Positions 7,900 to 14,909 of a stretch of 27,976 nt of DNA are shown in pieces (position 1 is the first letter of the stretch; every line of letters begins with the position of its first letter). The position numbers and the translations under genes are program-made. The DNA lies in assembly GCA_958429225.1 (NCBI GenBank), contig CAUAJB010000022.1, forward strand, positions 1 to 27,976. The letters run 5' to 3'. Origin of the DNA: an uncultured Collinsella sp. (GTDB lineage Bacteria > Actinomycetota > Coriobacteriia > Coriobacteriales > Coriobacteriaceae). Under the pieces are notes generated by a model. The model was not told where the DNA came from. It ran no database searches and saw only the letters and a list, made by a program, of their open reading frames with translations.

Positions 7900-8334
7900 T
7901 TACAAAAGCTCGGCCTTAATGGCGGGACTTTCTGCGAGCTGCTCGGCTGCCTTTTCGTCGGAGCTGTCGAGTGCTGCCAGGCTGCGGTAGACCCACTCAT
8001 TGACTTGGGTGTTCTTGACGCCTGCGGTCTGCATAAGGGCGCCTACCTCGCGGATTGCTGCGAGCAGATCGGCTTTGGGACCCGCGAGCTCGACCTCGAT
8101 GCCGTGGTAGGCGGCCACGCCGCGGTTCTCACTCACGTGGTCGATAAAGCCCTCGACGGTCTCAAGCTGCTGGGCGAGAGCTGCATCATCGTCAGCGTCT
8201 AGCGCGACGAGTGCGTTCGATACCGTGAGGGCGGGATGTCCGCAGGGGACAAAGCCTTCGATGACATCCATAGCTTCGGTAATGGTTGAGCCCAGGCCTG
8301 CGAGGGCATTGACGAGTTGCTGCTTGGTATCCAT
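7900..8334 (-). CDS. Hypothetical protein, mostly helical
   Basis: A 144-residue protein that I do not recognise. The minus-strand ATG (8334-8332) is preceded by GAAAGGA about 6 bp upstream, and codon use matches the neighbouring genes, supporting a real gene. It is acidic and Ala/Leu/Glu-rich, with no signal peptide or membrane span. A PCGHPALTVSN segment (about residues 30-40) holds its only Cys, while VNEWVYRSLAALD (about residue 110 on) looks like an amphipathic helix. It stands alone between the convergent toxin operon and the divergent tmRNA gene. No function is proposed. Confidence 0.7.
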   Translation of the reverse strand: MDTKQQLVNALAGLGSTITEAMDVIEGFVPCGHPALTVSNALVALDADDDAALAQQLETVEGFIDHVSENRGVAAYHGIEVELAGPKADLLAAIREVGALMQTAGVKNTQVNEWVYRSLAALDSSDEKAAEQLAESPAIKAELL

Positions 8335-8469
8335 AACGGTCCTTTCGACGAGTCAATTTTGCTTGGCGAAAATATACGTGACGCGATCGGTAGCAAAAGT
8401 GCGAAGTGCGGAGCACATTGGGGTCTTCACAGCTCGTGCATAGAACAGCTGTCCGCTTTCAGAACGTGG

Positions 8470-8549
8470 TAAGATAACACTCCACAAGCGGGGCTCACCC
8501 CGCATGTTCCTTGAAAAGTCGACGGTTATCGGGTATTTGCAGGCCCGAT
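8470..8549 (+). promoter_or_regulatory. Candidate tmRNA promoter region and leader hairpins
   Basis: Upstream of tmRNA there are two promoter options: TAAGAT at 8470-8475 as a -10, or TTGAAA (8511-8516) with TATTTG (8534-8539) at 17-bp spacing. Between and after them are two hairpins, GCGGGG/CCCCGC (8488-8503) and ATCGGG/CCCGAT (8528-8549). Either promoter implies a pre-tmRNA leader removed by processing. The choice cannot be made from sequence. Confidence 0.35.
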
Positions 8550-8573
8550 ACCATCCAGACTTTCCCGACATTC

Positions 8574-8937
8574 GGGGGCGACTGGTTTCGACACGATAGC
8601 TCTGAGAGAGGAAGCAAGCCGAGGTCTCCTCGCCTCGTTAAACAGGGGTACCGTCAAATTGAATTGACAACAACTCTTCTTTTGAGCCTATGGCTCTCGC
8701 TGCTTAGTTTATAGCGGCGCGTCAACCCGGTGATTTCCCCGACACCGGCGCGACGTCATTTTAGGGGAATGCTCCTGCGCACGTAATCGGTATGGCGCAG
8801 GCTAAGACCGAACCGGTTAGGACGCCGCGAGCGTGTCGCTGCGCGCAAAGCGTCCGAGACTAAACCAGCGACTGAGCTTGGAGATGCCAATCAGGGAGCT
8901 TTCGTGGACCGGAGTTCGATTCTCCGCGCCTCCACCA
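8574..8937 (+). ncRNA. ssrA: Transfer-messenger RNA (tmRNA)
   Basis: A 364-nt tmRNA, which rescues stalled ribosomes and tags the unfinished protein for degradation. The 5' end GGGGGCGACTGGTTTCGACA and the 3' end GGAGTTCGATTCTCCGCG-CCTCCACCA are diagnostic. The acceptor stem pairs 8574-8580 with 8927-8933 and keeps the G-U pair at position 3 that alanyl-tRNA synthetase recognises; CCA is encoded (8935-8937). The tag frame ends ATG GCT CTC GCT GCT TAG (stop 8705-8707). With GAC at 8666 as the likely resume codon, the tag reads DNNSSFEPMALAA; the first residue is less certain than the ALAA end, because the frame is closed just upstream by a TGA. Confidence 0.95.
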
Positions 8938-8945
8938 ATAGTTAC

Positions 8946-8980
8946 AAGCAGGTAGAGAAGTGTCTCTACCTGCTTTTTTA
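8946..8980 (+). terminator. Intrinsic terminator of tmRNA
   Basis: AAGCAGGTAGAGA (8946-8958) and its exact reverse complement (8963-8975) form a 13-bp stem with a 4-nt loop, followed by a run of six T. It lies nine bases after the encoded CCA. Confidence 0.9.
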
Positions 8981-8991
8981 TTACCTATAGA

Positions 8992-9039
8992 TACCGCGGA
9001 GAATCGAACTCTGTGCAGGGCGCGAGCGTTAAGCAAACG
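8992..9039. repeat. 48-bp direct repeat, copy 1, with inverted tmRNA T-arm fragment
   Basis: This 48-bp sequence recurs at 9203-9250 with one mismatch. Its first part, CGCGGAGAATCGAACTC (8995-9011), is the exact reverse complement of 17 bases of the tmRNA 3' end (8912-8928), covering most of the T-arm. The copy is therefore an inverted fragment of the adjacent RNA gene or of a tRNA with the same T-arm. No open frame here is credible as a gene. Confidence 0.75.
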
Positions 9040-9202
9040 CGGAGCGTTTGTAGCGAGCGGGCGAGGACGCCGGCAGGCGGCCGAAGCCGGTGCGGATTTG
9101 CGAAGCAAATACGCGGATTCTCCGCGCAATGCCCCAGCCAGATATCGATGCGATGCCAATCGGGCGTCTTGCCCCGGCCTCAACCCATCAACGGATCTCC
9201 CG

Positions 9203-9250
9203 TACCGCGGAGAATCGAACTCTGTGCAGGGCGCGGGCGTTAAGCAAACG
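9203..9250. repeat. 48-bp direct repeat, copy 2
   Basis: It matches 8992-9039 at 47 of 48 positions, including the inverted tmRNA T-arm fragment (9206-9222). Between the copies is G/C-rich sequence with small hairpins, for example CGCGGATTCTCCGCG and ATTTGCGAAGCAAAT, but no gene. Confidence 0.75.
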
Positions 9251-9267
9251 TCGCGGCAGCGCAGGGT

Positions 9268-9465
9268 GGGACGCGCTTTCCTAGCGGTCATCCAACGGAA
9301 AGTGTGTCCCAGAATATCGGCTCAGAATGGGATGCATTTTCCGGATGGGTTGTTGGCGGAAAGTTCATCCCGGAATCCGTGCTCAGAACGGGACGCGCTT
9401 TCCCAACGGCGGTCCAAGCGGAAAGCGCATCCCGGAATCCCGCCTCAAACTGGGACGCGCTTTCC
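9268..9465. repeat. 61-62-bp tandem repeat, three units plus a partial, each a hairpin
   Basis: Units start at 9268, 9329, 9390 and 9452 with GGGACGCGCTTTCC or a variant; the fourth is truncated. Within each full unit this block is followed about 15 bases later by its approximate reverse complement (GGAAAGTGTGTCCC, GGAAAGTTCATCCC, GGAAAGCGCATCCC), so each unit can fold into a 14-bp hairpin. Units then end in an AGAATATCGGCTCAGAA-like linker. Most differences between units preserve base pairing or leave G-U pairs. Open frames across the array just translate the repeat. Confidence 0.8.
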
Positions 9466-9552
9466 GCTCCATCTCCTCAACTCCAAAACCTATGCGCCCT
9501 CCATTCCAAAACTGGGTAGAAGAAAGCCAAAACGCAATCGCAGGAGGTCAAT

Positions 9553-10431
9553 ATGACTGCAGAAGATAAGGCAAAGAACGCCGGCAAGGTCGCGCTCGTT
9601 TTGGAGGGCGGCAGCTTCCGCGGACAATTTACCGCCGGCGTGCTCGACGTTCTCATGGAGGCCGGCGTCGAGATTCCGGCGGTATATGGCGTATCGGCCG
9701 GCGCCCTCAACGGCGTGAACTACAAGTCGCACCAGATCGGCCGTGCCAACCGCATCAACCTGGCTTTCTGCAACGACAGCCGCTTCATGGGCGCCGCGTC
9801 GTTTGCGTCCACGGGCTCCATTGTGGGTTACGACTTTATCTTCAATGATGTCCAGGACCGCCTGGATCCCTTTGACAACGAGACGTTCGACGCCAGCCCC
9901 ATCGAGATGTACGCCGTCGCGACGGACATGCTCTTTGGAACCGCCACGTACCTGCCGGTCAAAAGCGCCGTACTTGACCTCGACGCCGTGCGCGCATCGA
10001 CCTCGTTGCCGCTGGTGACGCCGTCGGTCGAGATTGACGGGCACAAATACGTCGACGGCGGCGTGGCCGATTCGGTCCCTATCGAGCATGTGCTGGAGGA
10101 GGCGGGCTTCGATCGCGCGGTTGTCATTGTCACGCAGGACCGCTCGTACGAGAAAAAGCCTTACGAGTTTATGCCCGCCGCACGCGCCCGCTATGCCGAC
10201 TACCCCTACCTGCTCGAGGCTATCGAGACGCGCCACGACCGCTATAACATCCAGCGCATGCATCTGTGGAAGTATGAGCGCGAGGGCCGCGCGCTGGTCG
10301 TTGCTCCGCAAAAGCCGGTCGAGGTCGGCCATGTCGAGCACGATCCTGCCAAACTGCTCGACCTGTATATTCAGGGCCGCCAGGAGGCTAAGCGCTTGCT
10401 GGCCGACATCGAGGCATTCGTCGAGCGTTAG
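9553..10431 (+). CDS. Patatin-like phospholipase family protein
   Basis: A 292-residue bacterial patatin-family serine hydrolase, expected to cleave acyl groups from lipids. Residues 10-50 hold the oxyanion loop (LEGGSFRGQF) and the nucleophile elbow GVSAG with catalytic S48. The second dyad residue is D168 in VDGGVAD, so the catalytic pair is intact. Length and layout fit the cytoplasmic YqhO/RssA-like group, with no signal peptide or membrane segment. ATG 9553 follows AGGAGG by 5 bp. It appears to be a single-gene unit between the repeat region and the rplM promoter. Its substrate is unknown; a role in membrane lipid turnover is a family-level guess. Confidence 0.85.
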   Translation: MTAEDKAKNAGKVALVLEGGSFRGQFTAGVLDVLMEAGVEIPAVYGVSAGALNGVNYKSHQIGRANRINLAFCNDSRFMGAASFASTGSIVGYDFIFNDVQDRLDPFDNETFDASPIEMYAVATDMLFGTATYLPVKSAVLDLDAVRASTSLPLVTPSVEIDGHKYVDGGVADSVPIEHVLEEAGFDRAVVIVTQDRSYEKKPYEFMPAARARYADYPYLLEAIETRHDRYNIQRMHLWKYEREGRALVVAPQKPVEVGHVEHDPAKLLDLYIQGRQEAKRLLADIEAFVER

Positions 10432-10494
10432 CGTCGCAAAACTACGACCGATGGACGACATGTGCAGAAACTCTGGTCGGAGCCAAAATACCTG

Positions 10495-10522
10495 TTGACT
10501 CGGGCGGCGAGCGGGGTAATAT
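10495..10522 (+). promoter_or_regulatory. Promoter of rplM-rpsI
   Basis: TTGACT (10495-10500) and TAATAT (10517-10522) are 16 bp apart, close to the vegetative sigma consensus. Transcription would start about 60 bases before rplM, giving a short leader that ends in GGAGGAG. Confidence 0.7.
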
Positions 10523-10588
10523 GGACGGGTTACTTGCAGAGCCCCGTGAATCTCTGTAACAACACGTACTGTACATGGAGGAGTCTAA

Positions 10589-11032
10589 GTGATTTCGAAA
10601 TCGACTCACTACGCCAAGCAGGGCGAGGTCCAGCGCAACTGGGTTCTCGTCGACGCCGATGGTGCTGTCCTGGGCCGTCTTGCCACCCAGATCGCAATGA
10701 TCCTGCGCGGTAAGAACAAGCCCCAGTTCACGCCCAACAGCGACTGCGGCGACTTCGTTGTCGTCATCAACGCCGATAAGGTCCAGCTTACCGGTAACAA
10801 GGCCGACACGAAGACCTATTATCGCCACAGCGGCTACAACGGCGGCCTCAAGGCTGAGAGCTTCCGCCAGGCTATGGAGAAGCACCCGGAGAAGGTCATC
10901 GAGCGCGCCGTTCGCGGCATGCTGCCCAAGACCACCCTCGGCCGTGCCCAGATGACCAAGCTTAAGGTCTACGCTGGTGCCGAGCATCCGCACGCTGCCC
11001 AGAACCCCACGAAGATTGAGCTGGAGGCTTAA
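10589..11032 (+). CDS. rplM: 50S ribosomal protein L13
   Basis: A 147-residue L13, an early-assembly protein of the large ribosomal subunit that binds 23S rRNA. Recognisable blocks are WVLVDADGAVLGRLA near the N-terminus, the GDFVVVINADK strand and the conserved YYRHSGYNGGLK and VRGMLPK segments. The start is GTG 10589, set by GGAGGAG 5 bp upstream. It is followed two bases later by rpsI, the classic L13-S9 operon. Length is normal for the family. Confidence 0.97.
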   Translation: MISKSTHYAKQGEVQRNWVLVDADGAVLGRLATQIAMILRGKNKPQFTPNSDCGDFVVVINADKVQLTGNKADTKTYYRHSGYNGGLKAESFRQAMEKHPEKVIERAVRGMLPKTTLGRAQMTKLKVYAGAEHPHAAQNPTKIELEA

Positions 11033-11034
11033 AG

Positions 11035-11430
<396 letters not shown>

Positions 11431-11460
11431 GGTTTTATCTCCTTTCGAGATACAATGTAC

Positions 11461-11505
11461 AAGCGGGGCCTGCCGATTCCTCGGCGGGTCCCGCTTTTCT
11501 TTTTC
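11461..11505 (+). terminator. Intrinsic terminator of rplM-rpsI
   Basis: AAGCGGGGCCTGCCG (11461-11475) pairs with CGGCGGGTCCCGCTT (11482-11496), with two G-T pairs, followed by TTCTTTTTC. Confidence 0.9.
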
Positions 11506-11553
11506 GACTAGGGCGGGCGGTTGCATATCGCCTGCTAGGGAAGGAGCGATCCT

Positions 11554-12891
11554 ATGCCCCAGAACATCTTCGGTACCGACGGCGTCCGTGGCGTCGCCAA
11601 TGCCGACCTCTCGTGCGACCTTGCGTTTCGCCTGGGCCGCGCGGCGACCAAGTTTCTTGGTCCGGATATCTGCATCGGCCGTGACACGCGCCTTTCGGGC
11701 ACCATGCTCGAGAGTGCTCTGACCGCCGGCATTATGGCCGAGGGCGGCCGCCCGCACTGCTGCGGCGTTATCCCCACGCCTGCCGTGGCGCTGCTCACCG
11801 TTCAGAACGAGCTCGACGGCGGCATCGTCATCTCTGCTTCGCATAATCCGCCGGAGTTCAACGGCATCAAGTTCTTTAGCCGCAAGGGCATGAAGCTTCC
11901 CGATGCTGTCGAGGAAGAGATCAGCGCCTGGGTCATGTCCGAGGAAGCCATGGCTGCCGACACGCTGCCGACCGGTGCCGGCGTGGGCCACATCATCAAG
12001 ATGAAGGACGCTCGCAAGGCATACGTCGACCACGCCATCGATACGCTTGATGGTCTTAGGCTCGACGGCCTGGTCGTTGCCGTCGACTGCGGTCACGGTG
12101 CTTCCTGCCAGACTACGCCCGCCGCGCTGCAGCGCCTGGGTGCCACGGTCCATGCCATCAACACCGATTACTGCGGCACGGACATTAACGTTGAATGCGG
12201 CTCCACTCACCTCGAGCCCCTGCGCGAGCTCGTGCTGCGCACCCACGCCGATATCGGCCTGGCCCACGACGGCGACGCCGACCGCGTACTGTTCGTGGAC
12301 AGCGAGGGCAATGAGATCGACGGTGACTACATCCTGGCTATCTGCGGTTCTAACCTTGCCGCTCGCGGCAAGCTCGCCAACTCCGAGATCGTCTCGACCG
12401 TCATGTGCAACCTGGGCTTCTCCATCGCTATGAAGGAGCAGGGCTTCGAGATGGTTCAGACCGCCGTGGGCGACCGCTACGTTCTGGAGCGCATGCTCGC
12501 GGACGGTGCCGTCATCGGCGGCGAACAGTCCGGCCACATCATCTTCCTGGAGCACAACACCACCGGTGACGGCCTGGTGACGGCTCTGCAGCTGCTGGCC
12601 GTGCTCAAGCGCACCGGTCGTACCCTCACCGATCTTGCCGGCATCATGAAGAAGTACCCGCAGGTGCTCGTCAACGTGCATTCCGACAACAAGGCTGGTC
12701 TGGACGATTGCCAGCCCATCTGGGATGCTGTCGCTGCTGCCGAGAAGGAGCTTGACGGCCGCGGCCGCATTCTGGTGCGCCCGAGCGGTACCGAGCCGCT
12801 GGTCCGTGTGATGGCCGAGGCCGAGACGCACGAGTTGACCCAGCGCGTTGTCGACGACATCGTCGAGGTTGTCAAGCGCGAACTTCCCTAA
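11554..12891 (+). CDS. glmM: Phosphoglucosamine mutase
   Basis: A 445-residue enzyme that converts glucosamine-6-phosphate to glucosamine-1-phosphate for UDP-GlcNAc and peptidoglycan synthesis. The start FGTDGVRGVAN is diagnostic. The phosphoserine site is S96 in ISASHNP, the Mg2+ loop is D239-G-D241-A-D243-R, the sugar-binding loop is GEQSGH (E324) and the phosphate-binding loop is RPSGT (409-413). All four active-site loops are intact. ATG 11554 follows AAGGAG by 7 bp. It lies behind the ribosomal terminator, and no terminator separates it from crr, so the two may share a transcript. With crr and nagB nearby it forms an amino-sugar cluster. Confidence 0.95.
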   Translation: MPQNIFGTDGVRGVANADLSCDLAFRLGRAATKFLGPDICIGRDTRLSGTMLESALTAGIMAEGGRPHCCGVIPTPAVALLTVQNELDGGIVISASHNPPEFNGIKFFSRKGMKLPDAVEEEISAWVMSEEAMAADTLPTGAGVGHIIKMKDARKAYVDHAIDTLDGLRLDGLVVAVDCGHGASCQTTPAALQRLGATVHAINTDYCGTDINVECGSTHLEPLRELVLRTHADIGLAHDGDADRVLFVDSEGNEIDGDYILAICGSNLAARGKLANSEIVSTVMCNLGFSIAMKEQGFEMVQTAVGDRYVLERMLADGAVIGGEQSGHIIFLEHNTTGDGLVTALQLLAVLKRTGRTLTDLAGIMKKYPQVLVNVHSDNKAGLDDCQPIWDAVAAAEKELDGRGRILVRPSGTEPLVRVMAEAETHELTQRVVDDIVEVVKRELP

Positions 12892-12962
12892 TGGTCAAAA
12901 ACCAGTGCCAAGTGGTAAACTGTTAAGGTTATTTTGCTTGATTGGTATGTCCGAGGGGGAGC

Positions 12963-13460
12963 ATGTTCACTAAAGTCCTAAGGTCTTTTGGTATGCGTGG
13001 TCGAGTCCTTACGCTGGATGCTCCCATCTCGGGCGACGTCATTCCGCTCTCCGAGGTAAACGATCAGACGTTTGCCACCGGACTTTTGGGCCAGGGCGTG
13101 GCGATTCAGCCCACCGGAACGCGTGTGATTGCACCGGCTGATGCCAAGGTCGAGGCCATTTTTCCCACGGGACACGCCGTTGCGCTTAACACGGTCGATG
13201 GCTTGGACGTGCTCATCCACGTTGGTTTGGACACTGTTCAGCTCGAGGGCAAGCACTTTACCGTACATGCGCAAGTGGGTGATATCGTCCATAAGGGCGA
13301 TGTACTCATTGAGTTCGATCGCGAGGCAATTGCTGCCGAGGGCTACGATGTGACGGTTCCCATCTTGGTGTGCAACTCCGTTGAGTTCTCGAGCATCAAG
13401 GGGTCCGTTGGCGTGCATGTCGAAGAGATGGACCAGCTCATCGTTGCTCGCGAGCGCTAG
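12963..13460 (+). CDS. crr: PTS glucose-type EIIA component
   Basis: A 165-residue single-domain EIIA of the glucose family, which relays phosphate from HPr to a sugar permease and may act as a regulator. The active-site His is H86 in VLIHVGLDTV, with the partner His at H71 (GHAVAL); these match H90 and H75 of the E. coli protein with a constant offset. ATG 12963 follows GAGGGGGAG; an in-frame ATG at 12942 has no such site. No EIIB/EIIC genes are present, so it must serve permeases encoded elsewhere. The gene name follows the standalone form in enterobacteria. The 71-bp gap from glmM contains a possible TAAACT -10 element. Confidence 0.88.
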   Translation: MFTKVLRSFGMRGRVLTLDAPISGDVIPLSEVNDQTFATGLLGQGVAIQPTGTRVIAPADAKVEAIFPTGHAVALNTVDGLDVLIHVGLDTVQLEGKHFTVHAQVGDIVHKGDVLIEFDREAIAAEGYDVTVPILVCNSVEFSSIKGSVGVHVEEMDQLIVARER

Positions 13461-13732
13461 CAAGTGCACGTGGCCATTAGTCTACAATTCAAACACGTTT
13501 ACGGAGGGCGCCCTTGAAAGAGGATGCCCTCCGTGGCAAGATGGGATTTGTCCGAAGCTAAACAGCTTTGGGTCACCGTGGACGGGCAGGGGCCTCGACG
13601 CGGCTAGACACGAGACACATACATTACGCGACCTCGCCCTGGTGGCCGCACACGTTGGTTGCGGCCGACGCGGGCCGCGGGCAAGTGCTTGTAAAGGGAG
13701 CCTTGCCTCTCTTGTACGAGAAAGGACGCGTA
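13461..13732 (+). other. Long structured 5' leader of nagB, no gene seen
   Basis: The 272-bp gap has a TACAAT -10-like hexamer (13483-13488) and then about 230 bases of probable leader. Structures include ACGGAGGGC pairing with GCCCTCCGT about 15 bases later (about 13500-13535), and a GGCCGC/GCGGCC hairpin around 13645-13670. The nagB ribosome site AAAGGA lies at the end, near a weak AAGGGAG/CTCTCTT fold. I do not recognise a known riboswitch or ribozyme and see no T-run terminator. Confidence 0.4.
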
Positions 13733-14461
13733 ATGAAGATCATTAAAGCTAAAGACTACGAGGATATGAGCCGCAAGGCCGCCAATATTATCTCGGCCCA
13801 GGTTATCCTCAAGCCCGACTGTGTGCTGGGCCTTGCCACCGGCTCCACCCCGATCGGTGCCTACAAGCAGCTCGCTGCTTGGTACGAGAAGGGCGACGTC
13901 GACTTTGCCGAGGTCAGCACCTACAACCTGGACGAGTATCGCGGCCTTTCGCACGACGATCCCCAGAGCTATCACTACTTCATGCGTGAGAACTTCTTCG
14001 ATCACATCAACATCGACCTGAACAACACGCATGTGCCCGACGGTTCCAACCCCGACGCCGCCGCTGCCTGCTCTGAGTACGACAAGATCGTCGCCGAGGC
14101 CGGTTACCCGGATCTGCAGCTGCTCGGCATCGGCAACAACGGCCACATCGGCTTCAACGAGCCCGATGACCACTTCTCCAAGGGCACGCACTGCGTCGAC
14201 CTCACCGAGAGCACCATTCAGGCCAACAGCCGCCTGTTCGACAGCATCGACGATGTTCCCCGTCAGGCCTACACCATGGGTACCCAGACTATCATGTATG
14301 CCCGCATGATCCTGGTCGTCGCCAACGGCGAGGCCAAGGCTCAGGCCGTGCACGACATGTGCTATGGTCCGGTTACGCCCGAGTGCCCGGCTTCGATCCT
14401 GCAACTGCACACCAACTGCGTTGTCGTTGCCGACGAGGCCGCCCTTTCGCTCTGCGAGTAG
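13733..14461 (+). CDS. nagB: Glucosamine-6-phosphate deaminase
   Basis: A 242-residue NagB, which converts glucosamine-6-phosphate to fructose-6-phosphate and ammonia, feeding amino sugars into glycolysis. Phosphate loop LATGSTP lies near the N-terminus. Catalytic residues are D67 in NLDEY, H138 in NNGHIGFNEP and E143, matching D72, H143 and E148 of E. coli. The Asp just before GH in E. coli is Asn here, which is usual in Firmicutes-type enzymes. The protein ends after about 242 residues, like short B. subtilis-type forms that lack the C-terminal allosteric tail. ATG 13733 follows AAAGGA; the frame is open upstream through the leader. It opposes glmM at the glucosamine-6-phosphate node. Confidence 0.95.
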   Translation: MKIIKAKDYEDMSRKAANIISAQVILKPDCVLGLATGSTPIGAYKQLAAWYEKGDVDFAEVSTYNLDEYRGLSHDDPQSYHYFMRENFFDHINIDLNNTHVPDGSNPDAAAACSEYDKIVAEAGYPDLQLLGIGNNGHIGFNEPDDHFSKGTHCVDLTESTIQANSRLFDSIDDVPRQAYTMGTQTIMYARMILVVANGEAKAQAVHDMCYGPVTPECPASILQLHTNCVVVADEAALSLCE

Positions 14462-14493
14462 CGCGAATCCTGCAGCTCGACATAGCCTTGCCT

Positions 14494-14522
14494 AAGGCCT
14501 CCGCTTTGCGGGGGCCTTTTTG
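14494..14522 (+). terminator. Intrinsic terminator of nagB
   Basis: AAGGCCTCCGC (14494-14504) and GCGGGGGCCTT (14508-14518) form an 11-bp stem with a TTT loop, followed by five T overlapping the stem end. Confidence 0.9.
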
Positions 14523-14589
14523 TTATCCCTTTCTGTCCACTTGACCAAAATCTTGCCGCAAGCTTGACGAATGCCGGATGCCCAACAGC

Positions 14590-14618
14590 TTGATTCATTC
14601 TATACCAGATTCTATGCA
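14590..14618 (+). promoter_or_regulatory. Candidate promoter upstream of the large regulator
   Basis: TTGATT (14590-14595) and TATGCA (14613-14618) are spaced by 17 bp. The rest of 14523-14909 is A/T-richer than its surroundings and holds no credible gene. If this promoter is used, the regulator has a leader of nearly 290 bases. Moderate match only. Confidence 0.3.
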
Positions 14619-14909
14619 AAAATGCCACTAGAAGGTCGTAGACGGTAGCGGGTGCTAGGCGAGTTGAATGACATGGCTGAACCTTGTTCATCTGCGTTAC
14701 ACTGCCGCTTAGATGGGACAAGCTGACAAGCTCATTTACCTGCTTAAAGACCGATTAGTCGGGGGATTAATAACAATCGGCCTTCGCTGTACAAAAACTT
14801 GCCGCTTGCGTACCAAAAGACAACCTAAAACACAAGGTCGCTCTATTCATAGCGCGGCTTGTATGGTCTTGCGGCTACAGTGTCCATACGGTCGAGTTGA
14901 GGAGCGGGC

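Noticed and set aside
8860..9291. Minus-strand 143-codon open frame overlapping the tmRNA 3' end
   Set aside because: Its start is the inverted repeat region and its end (RRGESNSGPRK) is the known artefact of translating the complement of a tmRNA/tRNA T-arm.
9268..9465. CRISPR array
   Set aside because: The repeated unit has no distinct conserved repeat with unrelated spacers of constant length; the whole unit is repeated and hairpin-like, and no cas gene is near.
8960..9556. Plus-strand open frames across the repeat region
   Set aside because: They translate the 48-bp and 61-bp repeats; the amino-acid pattern simply mirrors the repeats and there is no ribosome site.
14131..14161. Loss of a catalytic Asp in NagB (Asn before GH)
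   Set aside because: Asn at this place is common in Firmicutes-type NagB enzymes, so it is not evidence of inactivity.
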